64,000 nt of DNA from Ruminococcaceae bacterium KH2T8 (GCA_900111435.1 FOIY01000003.1:1-64000), one strand, 5' to 3'; counted from the stretch's first letter, positions 42,230 through 51,662 are shown. Numbers and translations: made by a program. Notes: generated by a model not told the origin, from the letters alone.

Positions 42230-43222
42230 TTATGACTTATATCCGTCAACCGGGAAGTATCCGATATTTAATGCCTTTCTGTGAACTTCGAACCTTATCC
42301 TGTGGCCGAAGAAATCCTCACCGTCAAAGTTGCCCATGAGCTGGAATGAAGGATCCTCCGACTCGATTATGCCGCTCGTAGCGCGGAACATATGAACACC
42401 CGCCTTGCCCTTGTGGGTACCTGTCCTGTATGCCAGGAGAAGCGGGATCGCCCTGAAGATATTCACGTCATCGATAACGCATACATCCGCGATACCGTCT
42501 GCAGGATCTGCATCGGGAGCGGGACAGAATCCGTCACCGTAGAACTTGGCATTACAGATGCTCATGAGTGTATATTTGGAATTCTTACTTTCGTATATCT
42601 CACCGTTTTCGAGTTCGAGCTTGAACTTAAAATCGTGTGCTCTCTTTCCGAAGAGGGACTTAACGGCTGACTTGATATAGGCCGTCTTCCTGTTAAACGG
42701 TGTATCGTTCGTGCGTACCAGTGTCTTTGCCTTGAACTGAACTTCGGTATCAAGTCCTACTGACGCAACGTTATTCATATATCCTGACCAGTTCTTGAGA
42801 TGTCCGCCCATTATGTCATAGCTGTCGATCCTTATAAGATCTATGGGCTTTACCTTTACCTTATCGAGGTTCATGAGGAAATGAACAGTATCCCACTCTT
42901 TCCAGTTGGGGATCATGGTCTTAACGAAATCATTTCCGGTTCCGAAAGGAAGACAGATCATCGGAGTCTTTCGGAAAGCAAGCGCATTGGCGATCTCGTG
43001 GATCGTGCCGTCTCCGCCGCAGGCAACGATAGTTATCTTGTCACCGTACTGTTCGCTCAGTTCGATCGCAAGGTCAGCCGAATGTCCCAGATACTCCGTA
43101 TAGCGCAGCTCGATCTTGGCGCGAAGCTCAGGATCGTGCGTGTTTACATAGTCGATAGCATCATCGAGCATCGACAGGGTCTTGGGATTTGCCTTACTGC
43201 TGATTATCAGGATATATCGCAT
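42230..43222 (-). CDS. Diacylglycerol kinase-type lipid kinase (YegS/DgkB family)
   Basis: A 330-residue soluble lipid kinase. VACGGDGTIHEIANAL is the nucleotide-binding motif, LPFGTGNDFVKTM follows, and DGIADVCVIDD and GNFDGED-like segments close the second domain. It probably phosphorylates diacylglycerol or a related lipid. The gene follows the ACP gene by 3 bases, in one operon with MarR, ACP and the EEP protein. Confidence 0.92.
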   Translation of the reverse strand: MRYILIISSKANPKTLSMLDDAIDYVNTHDPELRAKIELRYTEYLGHSADLAIELSEQYGDKITIVACGGDGTIHEIANALAFRKTPMICLPFGTGNDFVKTMIPNWKEWDTVHFLMNLDKVKVKPIDLIRIDSYDIMGGHLKNWSGYMNNVASVGLDTEVQFKAKTLVRTNDTPFNRKTAYIKSAVKSLFGKRAHDFKFKLELENGEIYESKNSKYTLMSICNAKFYGDGFCPAPDADPADGIADVCVIDDVNIFRAIPLLLAYRTGTHKGKAGVHMFRATSGIIESEDPSFQLMGNFDGEDFFGHRIRFEVHRKALNIGYFPVDGYKS

Positions 43223-43225
43223 ATA

Positions 43226-43540
43226 TCAATCCTTGGGTTCACTCGAAAGCTTATACACAAGATCGATCATATCGGAAATAGTCTTGACGTTATCAAGAAG
43301 ATCATCGGGAAGCCTGATGTCATACGCTTCTTCAATATCGATAACAAACTCGTAGAGCTGAAGTGAATCGAAGTTCAGGTCATCGGATATCGTCATATCG
43401 GGCTTTATGTCCGTAGGCGATACATCGAGCTCAGCTACGAGCAGCTTCAGGATATCTTCGAAGATCATATCTTTCTTCTTCATGATATCCTCGTCGTTAA
43501 AGTTACGTTCTCGGGGGTCCGCGGTGTCATCCATCGTCAT
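43226..43540 (-). CDS. Acyl carrier protein
   Basis: A 104-residue ACP with a longer acidic N-terminus than usual. S59 in FDSLQLYEF is the phosphopantetheine site (DSL motif). The four-helix pattern with acidic helix II is kept. AGGAG lies 5 bases before the first ATG and supports the long form; ATG 43483 would give a standard 85-residue ACP. It overlaps the MarR gene by 14 bases. Because it stands apart from fab genes it may serve a special acyl transfer. Confidence 0.9.
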   Translation of the reverse strand: MTMDDTADPRERNFNDEDIMKKKDMIFEDILKLLVAELDVSPTDIKPDMTISDDLNFDSLQLYEFVIDIEEAYDIRLPDDLLDNVKTISDMIDLVYKLSSEPKD

Positions 43541-44051
43541 TTTTTCTCCTTCGCGTCTTATCGGCCACTTCCTTGGCCGTCTTTCTTATTGATTCTGTGC
43601 CGTCATACCTTGCAGCCTGCTGCTGAAGATAAAGATCGACTTCCTCTACCATATCAAGGAGCATCGTCTGCTCTTTGTCATCGTAAGGTTCGAGGATATG
43701 TCTGGCGAGCACCTTATGGAACTTGCCGTGCATCCTGCTCGCGAGCTTTCCTTCTCTCGTGAGGCTGATCCTTACGATCCTTCTGTCCTTCTCGTCGCGA
43801 TTTCTTATTACATAGCCCTTCTTGACCAGACGATCGATCGATACCGTGAGTGTTCCCGTCGTGATACCGAGGGATGCCGCGGTCTCGCTCATCGTCCTTG
43901 CATCATAAGGTCCGATTGCGTCGAGTGTGTGCATTTCAGCTATCGAAAGGTCCGAGAAATATCCCTGCTGGATGGACTTCTCCTCAGTAAAGAGTACGTT
44001 CTCGAATATCCTGACGAGACGATCCGCCAATTCAAGCTCATTATCACGCAT
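43527..44051 (-). CDS. MarR-family regulator, FabT-like by context
   Basis: A 174-residue winged-helix regulator. The recognition region is SETAASLGITTGTLTVSIDRLVKKGYV and the wing RNRDEKDRRIVRISLT. It lies directly before an ACP gene and lipid kinase, as FabT does in streptococci, so control of lipid synthesis is plausible. ATG 44051 follows AGGAG by 9 bases; a TTG seven codons upstream overlaps that site. Confidence 0.9.
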   Translation of the reverse strand: MRDNELELADRLVRIFENVLFTEEKSIQQGYFSDLSIAEMHTLDAIGPYDARTMSETAASLGITTGTLTVSIDRLVKKGYVIRNRDEKDRRIVRISLTREGKLASRMHGKFHKVLARHILEPYDDKEQTMLLDMVEEVDLYLQQQAARYDGTESIRKTAKEVADKTRRRKNDDG

Positions 44052-44087
44052 GCCGAAATGCTCCTGTTTCAAAACTTACGAAAAAAT

Positions 44088-44116
44088 ATTTTACACCATT
44101 CAGACCAATCGTTCAA
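44088..44116 (-). promoter_or_regulatory. Promoter of the MarR-ACP-lipid kinase operon
   Basis: On the minus strand TTGAAC (44116-44111), a 17-base spacer and TAAAAT (44093-44088). It partly lies within the end of the upstream gene. Confidence 0.65.
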
Positions 44117-44825
44117 TTCCCGACAGCTCAGGGTACTCACCGCCATAGAGCTCAGTCCTTGTAACTATTGCGTCCGCGGCGAGTTCATAAGGATAACCTT
44201 CGTACTTGCAGACAGCCTTAAGGAACACGTCGGGTCTTAAGTTACTCTGCGATCCCGCGCTCACCATGACGTGAACCTTATCCTCGGTCGAATCCTCGAA
44301 AGGCTTCACCATAAGAGGCCTTATATCCGTAGATACCATCTTGCCCTTCTTGTTCTTCTTTTCGATCTCGACCGTCTCACGGGCAAAGAGCTTCATGGCA
44401 GGCGCCGTGATCCCGGGAGCTTCGATCGTATATTCCGCATAAGTTACTACGCTCATGAGGCTTCGCTCGGGCTCATCGATCGAGATGCAGTCAAGTATCT
44501 TAAGGTCATCGGGCAGCTGCGCCGATACCTTTTCCACGAACTCTTCGGCCGGGATCGGTACAGCCATAGCCGCATCCATCCAGTCTCCCGTCGTATCGAT
44601 ACCGACACCAAGGGGCAACGCGAATACCAGCATGGGTCGCGGGTTATATCCCTGAGTATAGAGTATCGGAAGCTCTGCCCTTCTTATTGCGCGCTCGAAT
44701 ACTTTCATGAGATCGAGGTGTCCTATGAACGACAGGGCACCGCTCCTGGCGAACCTCGTCCTGCAGACATACTGCGTCAAGTGCTGCTTCCTGGTCATCT
44801 CGGCAGCTCTGTCATCTTGTCTCAT
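44100..44825 (-). CDS. TIGR03936-family protein (radical SAM-associated, DUF2344)
   Basis: A 241-residue protein of the DUF2344 family. RTRFARSGALSFIGHLDLMKVFERAIRRA and YNPRPMLVFALPLGVG are its hallmark segments. It is nearly always beside or fused to the TIGR03960 radical SAM protein, as here, with an overlap of 14 bases. The pair is thought to act in RNA or ribosome modification near rpmA/rne genes, but no reaction is proven. ATG 44825 has GGGGGTG upstream; a more distant ATG does not. Confidence 0.9.
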   Translation of the reverse strand: MRQDDRAAEMTRKQHLTQYVCRTRFARSGALSFIGHLDLMKVFERAIRRAELPILYTQGYNPRPMLVFALPLGVGIDTTGDWMDAAMAVPIPAEEFVEKVSAQLPDDLKILDCISIDEPERSLMSVVTYAEYTIEAPGITAPAMKLFARETVEIEKKNKKGKMVSTDIRPLMVKPFEDSTEDKVHVMVSAGSQSNLRPDVFLKAVCKYEGYPYELAADAIVTRTELYGGEYPELSGIERLV

Positions 44826-46701
44826 AACACACCCCCGTCTTAAAGCATGCAGCACCGCATCCGGCGCACTTCTCCCTGCAGTTCGGAGTTACTTCCTCGT
44901 TATAGGCTCTCTCGCGCTCCTTAAGGAAGAAGCTGCGGTTTACTCCTACGCTTATATGATCCCAGGGAAGCACATCCCCGATCTCATAGCCCCTGGCGAA
45001 CATCTCCCATGTAAGACCGTGATCGCCGAGGATCTGCATCCATCTTTCGTAATCAAAGTTATCGTCCCATGCGTCAAAGAGGCTTCCGGCCTTATATCCT
45101 TCGAGGATAACGTCATTGAGCCTTCGATCTCCTCTGGCAAGGATACCTTCCCAGACGCTCGTCTCGACGCCGTGCCAGATATATCTGACGCTTCTTACCT
45201 TCTTTAAGAGCTCGCGAAGATATTTCTGCTTTTCGAGGAATTCCTCCATCGTGTTCTGCTTTTCCCACTGAAACGCCGTAAAGGGCTTTGGGATGAACAT
45301 GGATGTCGATACCGTGATCTCGGGGCGTCTGGGCTTAACACCCATCTCCCTTGCGACTTCGTAGTAAAGATCTTCGATCTTCTTGGCAAGGTCCGCGATA
45401 CCTGCGACATCGTCCATCATCTCAGTCGGAAGTCCGAGCATGAAGTAGAGCTTTACAGTGCTCCATCCGCCCGCGAAAGCGATCCTCAAAGCACTCAGGA
45501 TATCGTCTTCGGTAATACCTTTATTTATTACGTCACGAAGCCTCTGCGTACCTGCCTCGGGCGCGAAAGTAAGTCCCGTCTTTCTGGTCTGCGAAGCCTT
45601 CTCCATCAGGTCGAGCGCGAAATTATCTATTCGAAGGGAAGGAAGCGACAAGCTCGTATGCCTGCCGTCGAAAGCACACAGCAATCCGTCTGTCAGCGCT
45701 TCGAGCCCCGTATAGTCACTTGTAGAAAGCGAGAGCATTCCGAGCTCATCGTAGCCCGTGTTGTGCTCTATCTCGATACCCTGCTTCAGGAGTACCTCGG
45801 GGGACTTCTCCCTTACGGGCCTTGTTATATATCCTGCCTGACAGAATCTGCAGCCTCTGATGCATCCCCTGAATATCTCAAGGTAAGCACGATCGTGAAC
45901 GATATTGTTATTGGGGACCACCGGCGCCGTCGGGTAGATGACATTATCAAGATCAGTGATGATCCTCTTTGTGATCTTAGTCGGAACCGTGTCATCGATA
46001 GGATGAAGTGCCAGGAACTTTCCTTGAGGAGAATACTCGGGCTCATAAAGCGACGGGACATACATTCCCTCGATCTGAGCGACCTCACGGAGCATTGCCT
46101 GACGATCGGGCTTTCCGGCTTCCTTATATTTTTTTATAACCTTTGTGAACTCAAGATCGACTTCCTCGCCCTCACCCATGAACACGGCGTCAAAGAAGTC
46201 ACTCATAGGCTCTATGTTATAAGCTACGGGACCTCCGCATACGATGATCGGATCAGTCGCGTTCCTTTCCTTGCTCTTCATCGGGATCTTTCCGAGTTCA
46301 AGCATCTGAAGAACATTCGTGAAAGCCATCTCGTAGCCTAATGTAAATGCCACGACATCGAACTCATAAAGAGGAGACTTCGTCTCAAGAGAATATAGCG
46401 GGATATCGTTCTCGCGCATCTTCTTATCCATATCGGGCCAGGGAGAGAATACTCTCTCGCATGATGTGTAATCTTCTGAATTCAAGAGCTTATAAAGGAT
46501 CTGAAGAGCAAGATTACTCATTCCTATCTCATATACGTCGGGGAAACAGAATGCTGTCCTTACGGCAGAGCACTCGCCCTTCTCATTGAGCTCTCTTAAA
46601 ACGTCTTCTTTTATTATCTGATTTTTCTCACCGCCGACATAACGTCCGGGACTCTCCACGGACATCAGGACGGATCTGGGTACTTTTACTTCTGTATGCA
46701 T
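44812..46701 (-). CDS. TIGR03960-family B12-binding-type radical SAM protein
   Basis: A 629-residue protein. The N-terminal part (AFCFPDVYEIGMSNLALQIL) resembles a B12-binding-like domain, although the usual DxHxxG is absent. The radical SAM cluster is CIRGCRFC (C-x3-C-x2-C). A late Cys cluster (CREKCAGCGAACF) lies at the C-terminus. The function is unproven. It is coupled to the TIGR03936 partner. Confidence 0.92.
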   Translation of the reverse strand: MHTEVKVPRSVLMSVESPGRYVGGEKNQIIKEDVLRELNEKGECSAVRTAFCFPDVYEIGMSNLALQILYKLLNSEDYTSCERVFSPWPDMDKKMRENDIPLYSLETKSPLYEFDVVAFTLGYEMAFTNVLQMLELGKIPMKSKERNATDPIIVCGGPVAYNIEPMSDFFDAVFMGEGEEVDLEFTKVIKKYKEAGKPDRQAMLREVAQIEGMYVPSLYEPEYSPQGKFLALHPIDDTVPTKITKRIITDLDNVIYPTAPVVPNNNIVHDRAYLEIFRGCIRGCRFCQAGYITRPVREKSPEVLLKQGIEIEHNTGYDELGMLSLSTSDYTGLEALTDGLLCAFDGRHTSLSLPSLRIDNFALDLMEKASQTRKTGLTFAPEAGTQRLRDVINKGITEDDILSALRIAFAGGWSTVKLYFMLGLPTEMMDDVAGIADLAKKIEDLYYEVAREMGVKPRRPEITVSTSMFIPKPFTAFQWEKQNTMEEFLEKQKYLRELLKKVRSVRYIWHGVETSVWEGILARGDRRLNDVILEGYKAGSLFDAWDDNFDYERWMQILGDHGLTWEMFARGYEIGDVLPWDHISVGVNRSFFLKERERAYNEEVTPNCREKCAGCGAACFKTGVCYETR

Positions 46702-46713
46702 GGCTCAAGTATA

Positions 46714-47229
46714 TCACGAATAGATATAAGCAGCAGACGGGAAACGGCTCTCAAGAATAATCACGACTGCTATGATGATCACCATGAACGCCAGACAGAC
46801 CGGGATCTGAACCGTCCTGAATCGTTCATAATGCTTCGGCCTGATGATCAGGCTTGAGATAAAACCGCAAAGGCACAGAAAAGACAATATCAACAATTCG
46901 AAGAATCCTGCGAGATTACCGCCTGCAGACGGACGGCCATAGTCGGGGAACACCCAGTTCAGGGCTCTTACGGCATAGTCACAGCGAATAAACCACCACC
47001 ATACGCCGGCGCCTGAAAAGAACGAGATCAGCCACTTGATCAAGACAGTCTTCCTGTCCTTACTCCTCATGGCAAGAAAGTAGAGCGCTCCTGCAGCGAT
47101 CATATATATCAGAGATAATACAGAGGACTTGTACGCAATGATCTTCGACAGGAATATCGCTGATACATAATAGACTGAAGCCGCGCACGCCATTGCCACG
47201 ACAGAAAATACCTCTTTTGTTCTTTGCAT
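46714..47229 (-). CDS. Hypothetical membrane protein, five helices
   Basis: A 171-residue protein with about five hydrophobic helices and no recognised family. AAGGAA lies before the ATG at 47229; the 20 codons upstream overlap the acetyltransferase gene and lack a ribosome site. It follows that gene by only 4 bases and is likely co-transcribed. Confidence 0.7.
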   Translation of the reverse strand: MQRTKEVFSVVAMACAASVYYVSAIFLSKIIAYKSSVLSLIYMIAAGALYFLAMRSKDRKTVLIKWLISFFSGAGVWWWFIRCDYAVRALNWVFPDYGRPSAGGNLAGFFELLILSFLCLCGFISSLIIRPKHYERFRTVQIPVCLAFMVIIIAVVIILESRFPSAAYIYS

Positions 47230-47233
47230 ATGC

Positions 47234-47752
47234 TTATTCCTTCTTATACACGAGCATCCCGTTACCGTACGGGTCATCTTCCGCGCCAAACTCCTCGGTC
47301 ACGAATTCATAGCCGTTCTTCTCGATAACTCTGACTGATGCATCATTACCCTTCATCACACGGCCATAGAGAACACGAGCCCCGAATCGCTCTGCCGTAA
47401 CCCCGGTCATGAGATCCACGAGCTTTGTAGCATATCCCCTGCCCCTGTATTCAGGCGAGATAACAAATCCGATCTCGACTTCGCCGGGCTTTCCTTCGAC
47501 TTCGTTAACGCCGACGTCTCCGATAAGCTCTCCCGTCTCCTTCGATACGACTGCCAGAACATACGGAAGGCTTTCCTTATCCACCATCTCGGAAAAGAAA
47601 CCTATAGCACCAGCTGCCTCGTCGATATCTTCATAGGATTCGTTCGGGATCCACTTTTTGACCTCTTCATCCAGGTGATATTCATAGAGCCTTTCCGCGT
47701 CTTCGGGCTCAAATCTTCTGACTATAAACTCATCTGTCTCAAATAAGATCAT
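47234..47752 (-). CDS. GNAT acetyltransferase, RimJ/RimL-like
   Basis: A 172-residue acetyltransferase. EIGFVISPEYRGRGYATKLVDLM contains the acetyl-CoA loop (R-G-x-G-Y/A). VIEKNGYEF and the C-terminal VYKKE match RimJ/L-type enzymes that act on protein N-termini or small amines. The substrate is unknown. The ATG overlaps the stop of the preceding fragment (ATGA). Confidence 0.92.
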   Translation of the reverse strand: MILFETDEFIVRRFEPEDAERLYEYHLDEEVKKWIPNESYEDIDEAAGAIGFFSEMVDKESLPYVLAVVSKETGELIGDVGVNEVEGKPGEVEIGFVISPEYRGRGYATKLVDLMTGVTAERFGARVLYGRVMKGNDASVRVIEKNGYEFVTEEFGAEDDPYGNGMLVYKKE

Positions 47753-48015
47753 ATGATATTCCTTTCCAAGTATCTGTCATAACCTTCTCTTATCTTATCA
47801 AGGTCATAGTTTATAACGTCATCAAAGCTCTCTTCCTTAAGAAGGTATCGTACGAGATCAGTTCCAAGATAATAACCGACATCTCCATATCCGTCAAAGC
47901 TCACCCAGTCACCGAAATACCTCTGGTTCTCAGGAGTCATAGTCCTAAGATCCTTATCAAATGATCTTCTGATATAAGGAAGATGCTCACTGCACCATAT
48001 ATTATACATATTCAT
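47749..48015 (-). pseudogene. C-terminal fragment resembling a zinc peptidase
   Basis: An 88-codon open frame. GDVGYYLGTDLVRYLLKEESFDDVINYDLDKI resembles the C-terminal end of gluzincin-type peptidases (DUF2268-like), but no HExxH part precedes it, and a stop closes the frame shortly upstream. The first ATG follows a terminator directly and has no ribosome site. It is probably the remnant of a deleted gene; coupling to the acetyltransferase stop/start leaves expression possible. Confidence 0.5.
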
Positions 48016-48057
48016 ATAAAAGAATAACGGCCGCCCCTGCAAACTCAGACGACCGTT
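48016..48057 (-). terminator. Hairpin terminator upstream of the peptidase fragment
   Basis: On the minus strand AACGGTCGTC and GGCGGCCGTT form a 10-bp stem (two G-U pairs, 48057-48026), followed by ATTCTTTTAT. No gene ends next to it except citrate synthase, which has its own terminator, so it may end a short RNA or mark a deletion. Confidence 0.55.
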
Positions 48058-48196
48058 ATCATCTATCCCTTATCTGGTCAGATGCCGAAGCATCATGATC
48101 ACTAACTTTACTGAGATACTATCACAGCTTTTTAGAGACGATATCAGCAGTTTGCGGCAATTGTTAGTGAACGTACGTTAACCGCCGATAACAACA

Positions 48197-48236
48197 CAAA
48201 ATAAAAGAGCGGCTCCGCAATCTTCTGCAAAGCCGC
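48197..48236 (-). terminator. Terminator of the aconitase-citrate synthase operon
   Basis: On the minus strand GCGGCTTTGCA and TGCGGAGCCGC (48236-48209) form an 11-bp stem with a 6-base loop, followed by TCTTTTATTTT. Confidence 0.88.
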
Positions 48237-48265
48237 CCTATGGTATTTATCTTTTGAGATCTTTA

Positions 48266-49630
48266 TCAGAGTCTGTCTTCCCTGATCTCCATGGGAGAAT
48301 ACTCTCTTCTCTTACATACGCACTTGTATGCGGGTCTCATGATCCTGCCGCCCGATACGATCTCCTCGATCCTATGAGCACTCCAGCCTGCGATCCTCGC
48401 ACTTGCAAAGATAGGTGTAAAGAGCTCCGGCGGGATACCGAGCATGGAATATATGAAGCCTGCATAGTAGTCAACGTTAGCGCAAACGATCTTGTCGCTC
48501 TTCTTGACCTCATGGAATACTTCGGGTGCGAGCTTCTCAACTGACTCGTAAAGCTCGAATACGTCTTCCTTACCTGTCTGAACTGCAAGCTCCTTAGCAT
48601 AGTGCTTGAGAAGTCTCGTTCTGGGATCGGAAAGCGTATATACAGCGTGGCCGATACCGTAGATAAGTCCGGAACGATCGAAAGCTTCCTTTCTGAGGAT
48701 AGATGCGAGGTAATCCTTTACCTGACCTTCATCCTTCCAGTCACCGACGGTATCTCTCATCTCCTTCATCATGGCATAAGCCTTATTGCTGGCACCGCCG
48801 TGCTGAGGACCCTTGAGCGAACCTACTGCAGCCGCGATAACGGAATATGTATCGGAGCCTGTAGAAGATACGGCATGAGTAACGAAAGAAGAATTGTTAC
48901 CGCCGCCGTGCTCAGCATGAAGTACGAGAGCCAGGTCGAGAATCCTTGCCTCGAGTTCATTGAACTCTCCGTCGGGACGGATAAGGTGAAGGATATTCTC
49001 GGCAGTATTGTACTCAGGCCTCGGGTCATGGATGAAAAGACTCTGATGCTCGACATAGTGTCTTCTCGCCATATAACCGTAAGAGATAAGTACGGGGAAT
49101 CTGGCGATCAGCTCAATGCACTGCCTTACTACGTTAGATCTGTCCCTGTTCTCGGGATCGTCATCGTAGGAATAGAGAGCCAGTACGCTTCTTGCGAGCT
49201 TGTTCATGACATCGGGGCTCGGAGCCTTGAGGATCATGTCCTCCGTGAAGCCCTCGGGAAGAGGTCTTCTGTCAGCAAGGAGCTCCGTGAAAGTCTTGAG
49301 CTCGGCCTCAGTAGGAAGCTCACCTGTCATAAGAAGGAAAGCGATCTCCTCGTAACCGAATCTCTTGCCGTAGAAGCCCTTAACGAGATCAGAGATCTCA
49401 TAGCCCTGATAGAAGAGCTTTCCTTCTACGGGAACGCGCTCTGCGTCATCGATGATGTAGCTCATTACTTCGCCGACTTCGGTAAGGCCTACGAGTACAC
49501 CCGTACCGTCGTTATTACGAAGTCCTCTCTTTACATCATACTTGGTGTAAAGAGTAGGATTGATATGTGATTTTGTGGAAGCTGCATTGGTAAGCTTACC
49601 AAGCAGCACCTTTTTCTCATTTATGTCCAT
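48266..49630 (-). CDS. gltA: Citrate synthase
   Basis: A 454-residue enzyme that joins acetyl-CoA and oxaloacetate. Catalytic residues are visible: H238 (LVLHAEHGGG), H277 (GPQHGGAS) and D387 (CANVDYYAGFIY). The N-terminal extension and the divergent PQHGG motif match the group of citrate/methylcitrate synthase-like proteins of Clostridia. It lies 33 bases after aconitase in the same operon. Isocitrate dehydrogenase is not in the window. The product probably feeds 2-oxoglutarate and glutamate synthesis. Confidence 0.95.
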   Translation of the reverse strand: MDINEKKVLLGKLTNAASTKSHINPTLYTKYDVKRGLRNNDGTGVLVGLTEVGEVMSYIIDDAERVPVEGKLFYQGYEISDLVKGFYGKRFGYEEIAFLLMTGELPTEAELKTFTELLADRRPLPEGFTEDMILKAPSPDVMNKLARSVLALYSYDDDPENRDRSNVVRQCIELIARFPVLISYGYMARRHYVEHQSLFIHDPRPEYNTAENILHLIRPDGEFNELEARILDLALVLHAEHGGGNNSSFVTHAVSSTGSDTYSVIAAAVGSLKGPQHGGASNKAYAMMKEMRDTVGDWKDEGQVKDYLASILRKEAFDRSGLIYGIGHAVYTLSDPRTRLLKHYAKELAVQTGKEDVFELYESVEKLAPEVFHEVKKSDKIVCANVDYYAGFIYSMLGIPPELFTPIFASARIAGWSAHRIEEIVSGGRIMRPAYKCVCKRREYSPMEIREDRL

Positions 49631-49663
49631 CTGGACACTCCTTTCGAGAAGCTAAACTGATTA

Positions 49664-51598
49664 TCAGTTATTCTCCCTTGTGTAGTTAAGAAGACCGCCT
49701 GCGAGAAGCATTCCTGCCTGACGATCGGAGATAACAAGGTTTGTCTCAAAGGAATAACCCTGTGTAACGTTCTTAACTGTTACGGGCTTACCGTTAACTG
49801 CTGCCTCAACCTGCTCTCTTGCATTCTCGATCGTAAGCTCGTCGAGCATGTTGATCTTCTCGTAATCTGCTGCGTCAGCAAATGTAAGAGGAAGGATACC
49901 GTTGTTGATAAGGTTAGCCATGTGGATACGTGCGAAAGATACTGCGATTACACCCTTAACACCGAGCTGGAGAGGTGCAAGAGCAGCATGCTCTCTTGAA
50001 GAACCCTGACCGTAGTTGGAACCGCCGACGATGAATCCGCCGTTGTTCTCCTTAGCTCTTGCGGGGAACTGCTCGTCACAGGGTGTGAGGCAGAAGTCTG
50101 CAAGATAAGGGATGTTGGATCTGAACGGAAGGAGCTTCGCGTTAGAAGGCATGATGTGGTCAGTTGTGATGTTATCCTCAACCTTGATGAGTGTCTTACC
50201 GTTAACAGTATCAGCAAGCTCATGGTGTGCAGGGAAAGGCTTGATGTTAGGTCCTCTTACAACCTCGACCTCATCAGGAGTCGTGGAAGGCATGATGACC
50301 ATGTTATCGTTTACCTTGAAGGAGTCAGGCATTGTAACTACCGGGGGCTCACCGAAGTCAGCGGGGTTCGTTACTACACCTGTGATAGCTGCAACAGCTG
50401 CAACCTCAGGGCTTACAAGATAGATGGAAGCGGACTTTGTTCCGGATCTTCCATAGAAGTTTCTGTTATTTGTTCTCAAAGATACCGCGTCAGTCTTAGG
50501 AGACTGACCCATACCGATACAAGGTCCGCATCCGCACTCGATGATACGTGCGCCTGCCTCGATCATATCTGCGAGAGCACCTGTCTCAGCGAGCATATTA
50601 AATACCTGCTTGGAGCCGGGAGCGATTACGAGAGATACATCAGGGTGAACTGTGTGACCCTTAAGGATAGCAGCAACCTTGAGCATATCGTAAAGAGAAG
50701 AGTTTGTGCAGGAACCGATGCAGCACTGGTCAACCTTAAGACCCTCGATCTCCTTAACGGTTACGACCTGATCAGGCATATGAGGCTTAGCTACAAGAGG
50801 TACGAGTGTGGAAAGGTCGATCTCGATCTCCTCATCATATACAGCGTCAGCATCAGGCTTAAGCTCAGTCCATACTTCTTCTCTTCCCTGTGCCTTAAGG
50901 AATGCCTTAGTTACTTCGTCAGAAGGGAAAACGGAGGTTGTAGCACCGAGCTCAGCACCCATGTTTGTGATAGTAGCTCTCTCGGGAACAGTAAGGGATG
51001 CAAGTCCGTCACCTGCATACTCAACGATCTTACCTACACCGCCCTTAACGGACATGATGCGAAGAACCTCAAGGATGATGTCCTTAGCTGTTGTCCAGGG
51101 TGCAAGCTTGTTCTTAAGAGTAACTCTTACCATCTTGGGCATCGTGATGTAGTAAGGTCCGCCGCCCATAGCTACTGCTACGTCAAGTCCGCCTGCGCCG
51201 ATAGCGAGCATACCGATACCGCCGCATGTGGGAGTATGGGAGTCAGAGCCGAGAAGTGTCTGTCCGGGAACACCGAATCTCTCGATATGAACCTGGTGGC
51301 AAACACCGTTACCGGGACGGCTGAATCTGATACCGTGCTTATTTGTTACTGTCTGAATGTACTTATGGTCATCGGCATTCTCGAAACCGGACTGAAGCAT
51401 GTTGTGGTCGATATAAGCCACGGAAAGCTTTGTCTTTACCTGATCGATGCCGAGAGCCTCGAACTGAAGGTATGCCATTGTACCCGTAGAATCCTGTGTG
51501 AGAGTCTGGTCGATCCTGATGGAAACCTCTTCTCCTGCCTTCATCTCACCCGAGAGCAGATGCTCCTTGATAATCTTCTGCGAAATAGTCAAACCCAT
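49664..51598 (-). CDS. acnA: Aconitate hydratase
   Basis: A 644-residue 4Fe-4S enzyme that interconverts citrate and isocitrate. The cluster cysteines are in IGSCTNSS and CGCGPCIG. SDSHTPTCGGIGMLAIGAGG binds substrate, and GSNYGQGSSREHAALAP is the swivel-domain motif. The length fits the shorter bacterial/mitochondrial-like form rather than the 890-residue AcnA. ATG 51598 follows GGAGG; five codons upstream lack support. It is first in the operon with citrate synthase. Confidence 0.95.
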   Translation of the reverse strand: MGLTISQKIIKEHLLSGEMKAGEEVSIRIDQTLTQDSTGTMAYLQFEALGIDQVKTKLSVAYIDHNMLQSGFENADDHKYIQTVTNKHGIRFSRPGNGVCHQVHIERFGVPGQTLLGSDSHTPTCGGIGMLAIGAGGLDVAVAMGGGPYYITMPKMVRVTLKNKLAPWTTAKDIILEVLRIMSVKGGVGKIVEYAGDGLASLTVPERATITNMGAELGATTSVFPSDEVTKAFLKAQGREEVWTELKPDADAVYDEEIEIDLSTLVPLVAKPHMPDQVVTVKEIEGLKVDQCCIGSCTNSSLYDMLKVAAILKGHTVHPDVSLVIAPGSKQVFNMLAETGALADMIEAGARIIECGCGPCIGMGQSPKTDAVSLRTNNRNFYGRSGTKSASIYLVSPEVAAVAAITGVVTNPADFGEPPVVTMPDSFKVNDNMVIMPSTTPDEVEVVRGPNIKPFPAHHELADTVNGKTLIKVEDNITTDHIMPSNAKLLPFRSNIPYLADFCLTPCDEQFPARAKENNGGFIVGGSNYGQGSSREHAALAPLQLGVKGVIAVSFARIHMANLINNGILPLTFADAADYEKINMLDELTIENAREQVEAAVNGKPVTVKNVTQGYSFETNLVISDRQAGMLLAGGLLNYTRENN

Positions 51599-51633
51599 TG
51601 TGCATACCTCCATGAAAAAACATAATCTTTTAA

Positions 51634-51662
51634 ATAATAAATAGGGAGATATGATTTGTCAA
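51634..51662 (-). promoter_or_regulatory. Aconitase operon promoter
   Basis: On the minus strand TTGACA (51662-51657), a 17-base spacer and TATTAT (51639-51634). An AGGTCAT/ATGACCT inverted repeat (51673-51679 and 51708-51714) lies just upstream and could be a regulator site. Confidence 0.8.

Noticed and set aside
50156-51625. 489-codon open frame antisense to aconitase
   Set aside because: It mirrors a well-conserved gene, is rich in Cys, Ser and Leu in no family pattern and has no ribosome site; it is a codon-bias shadow.
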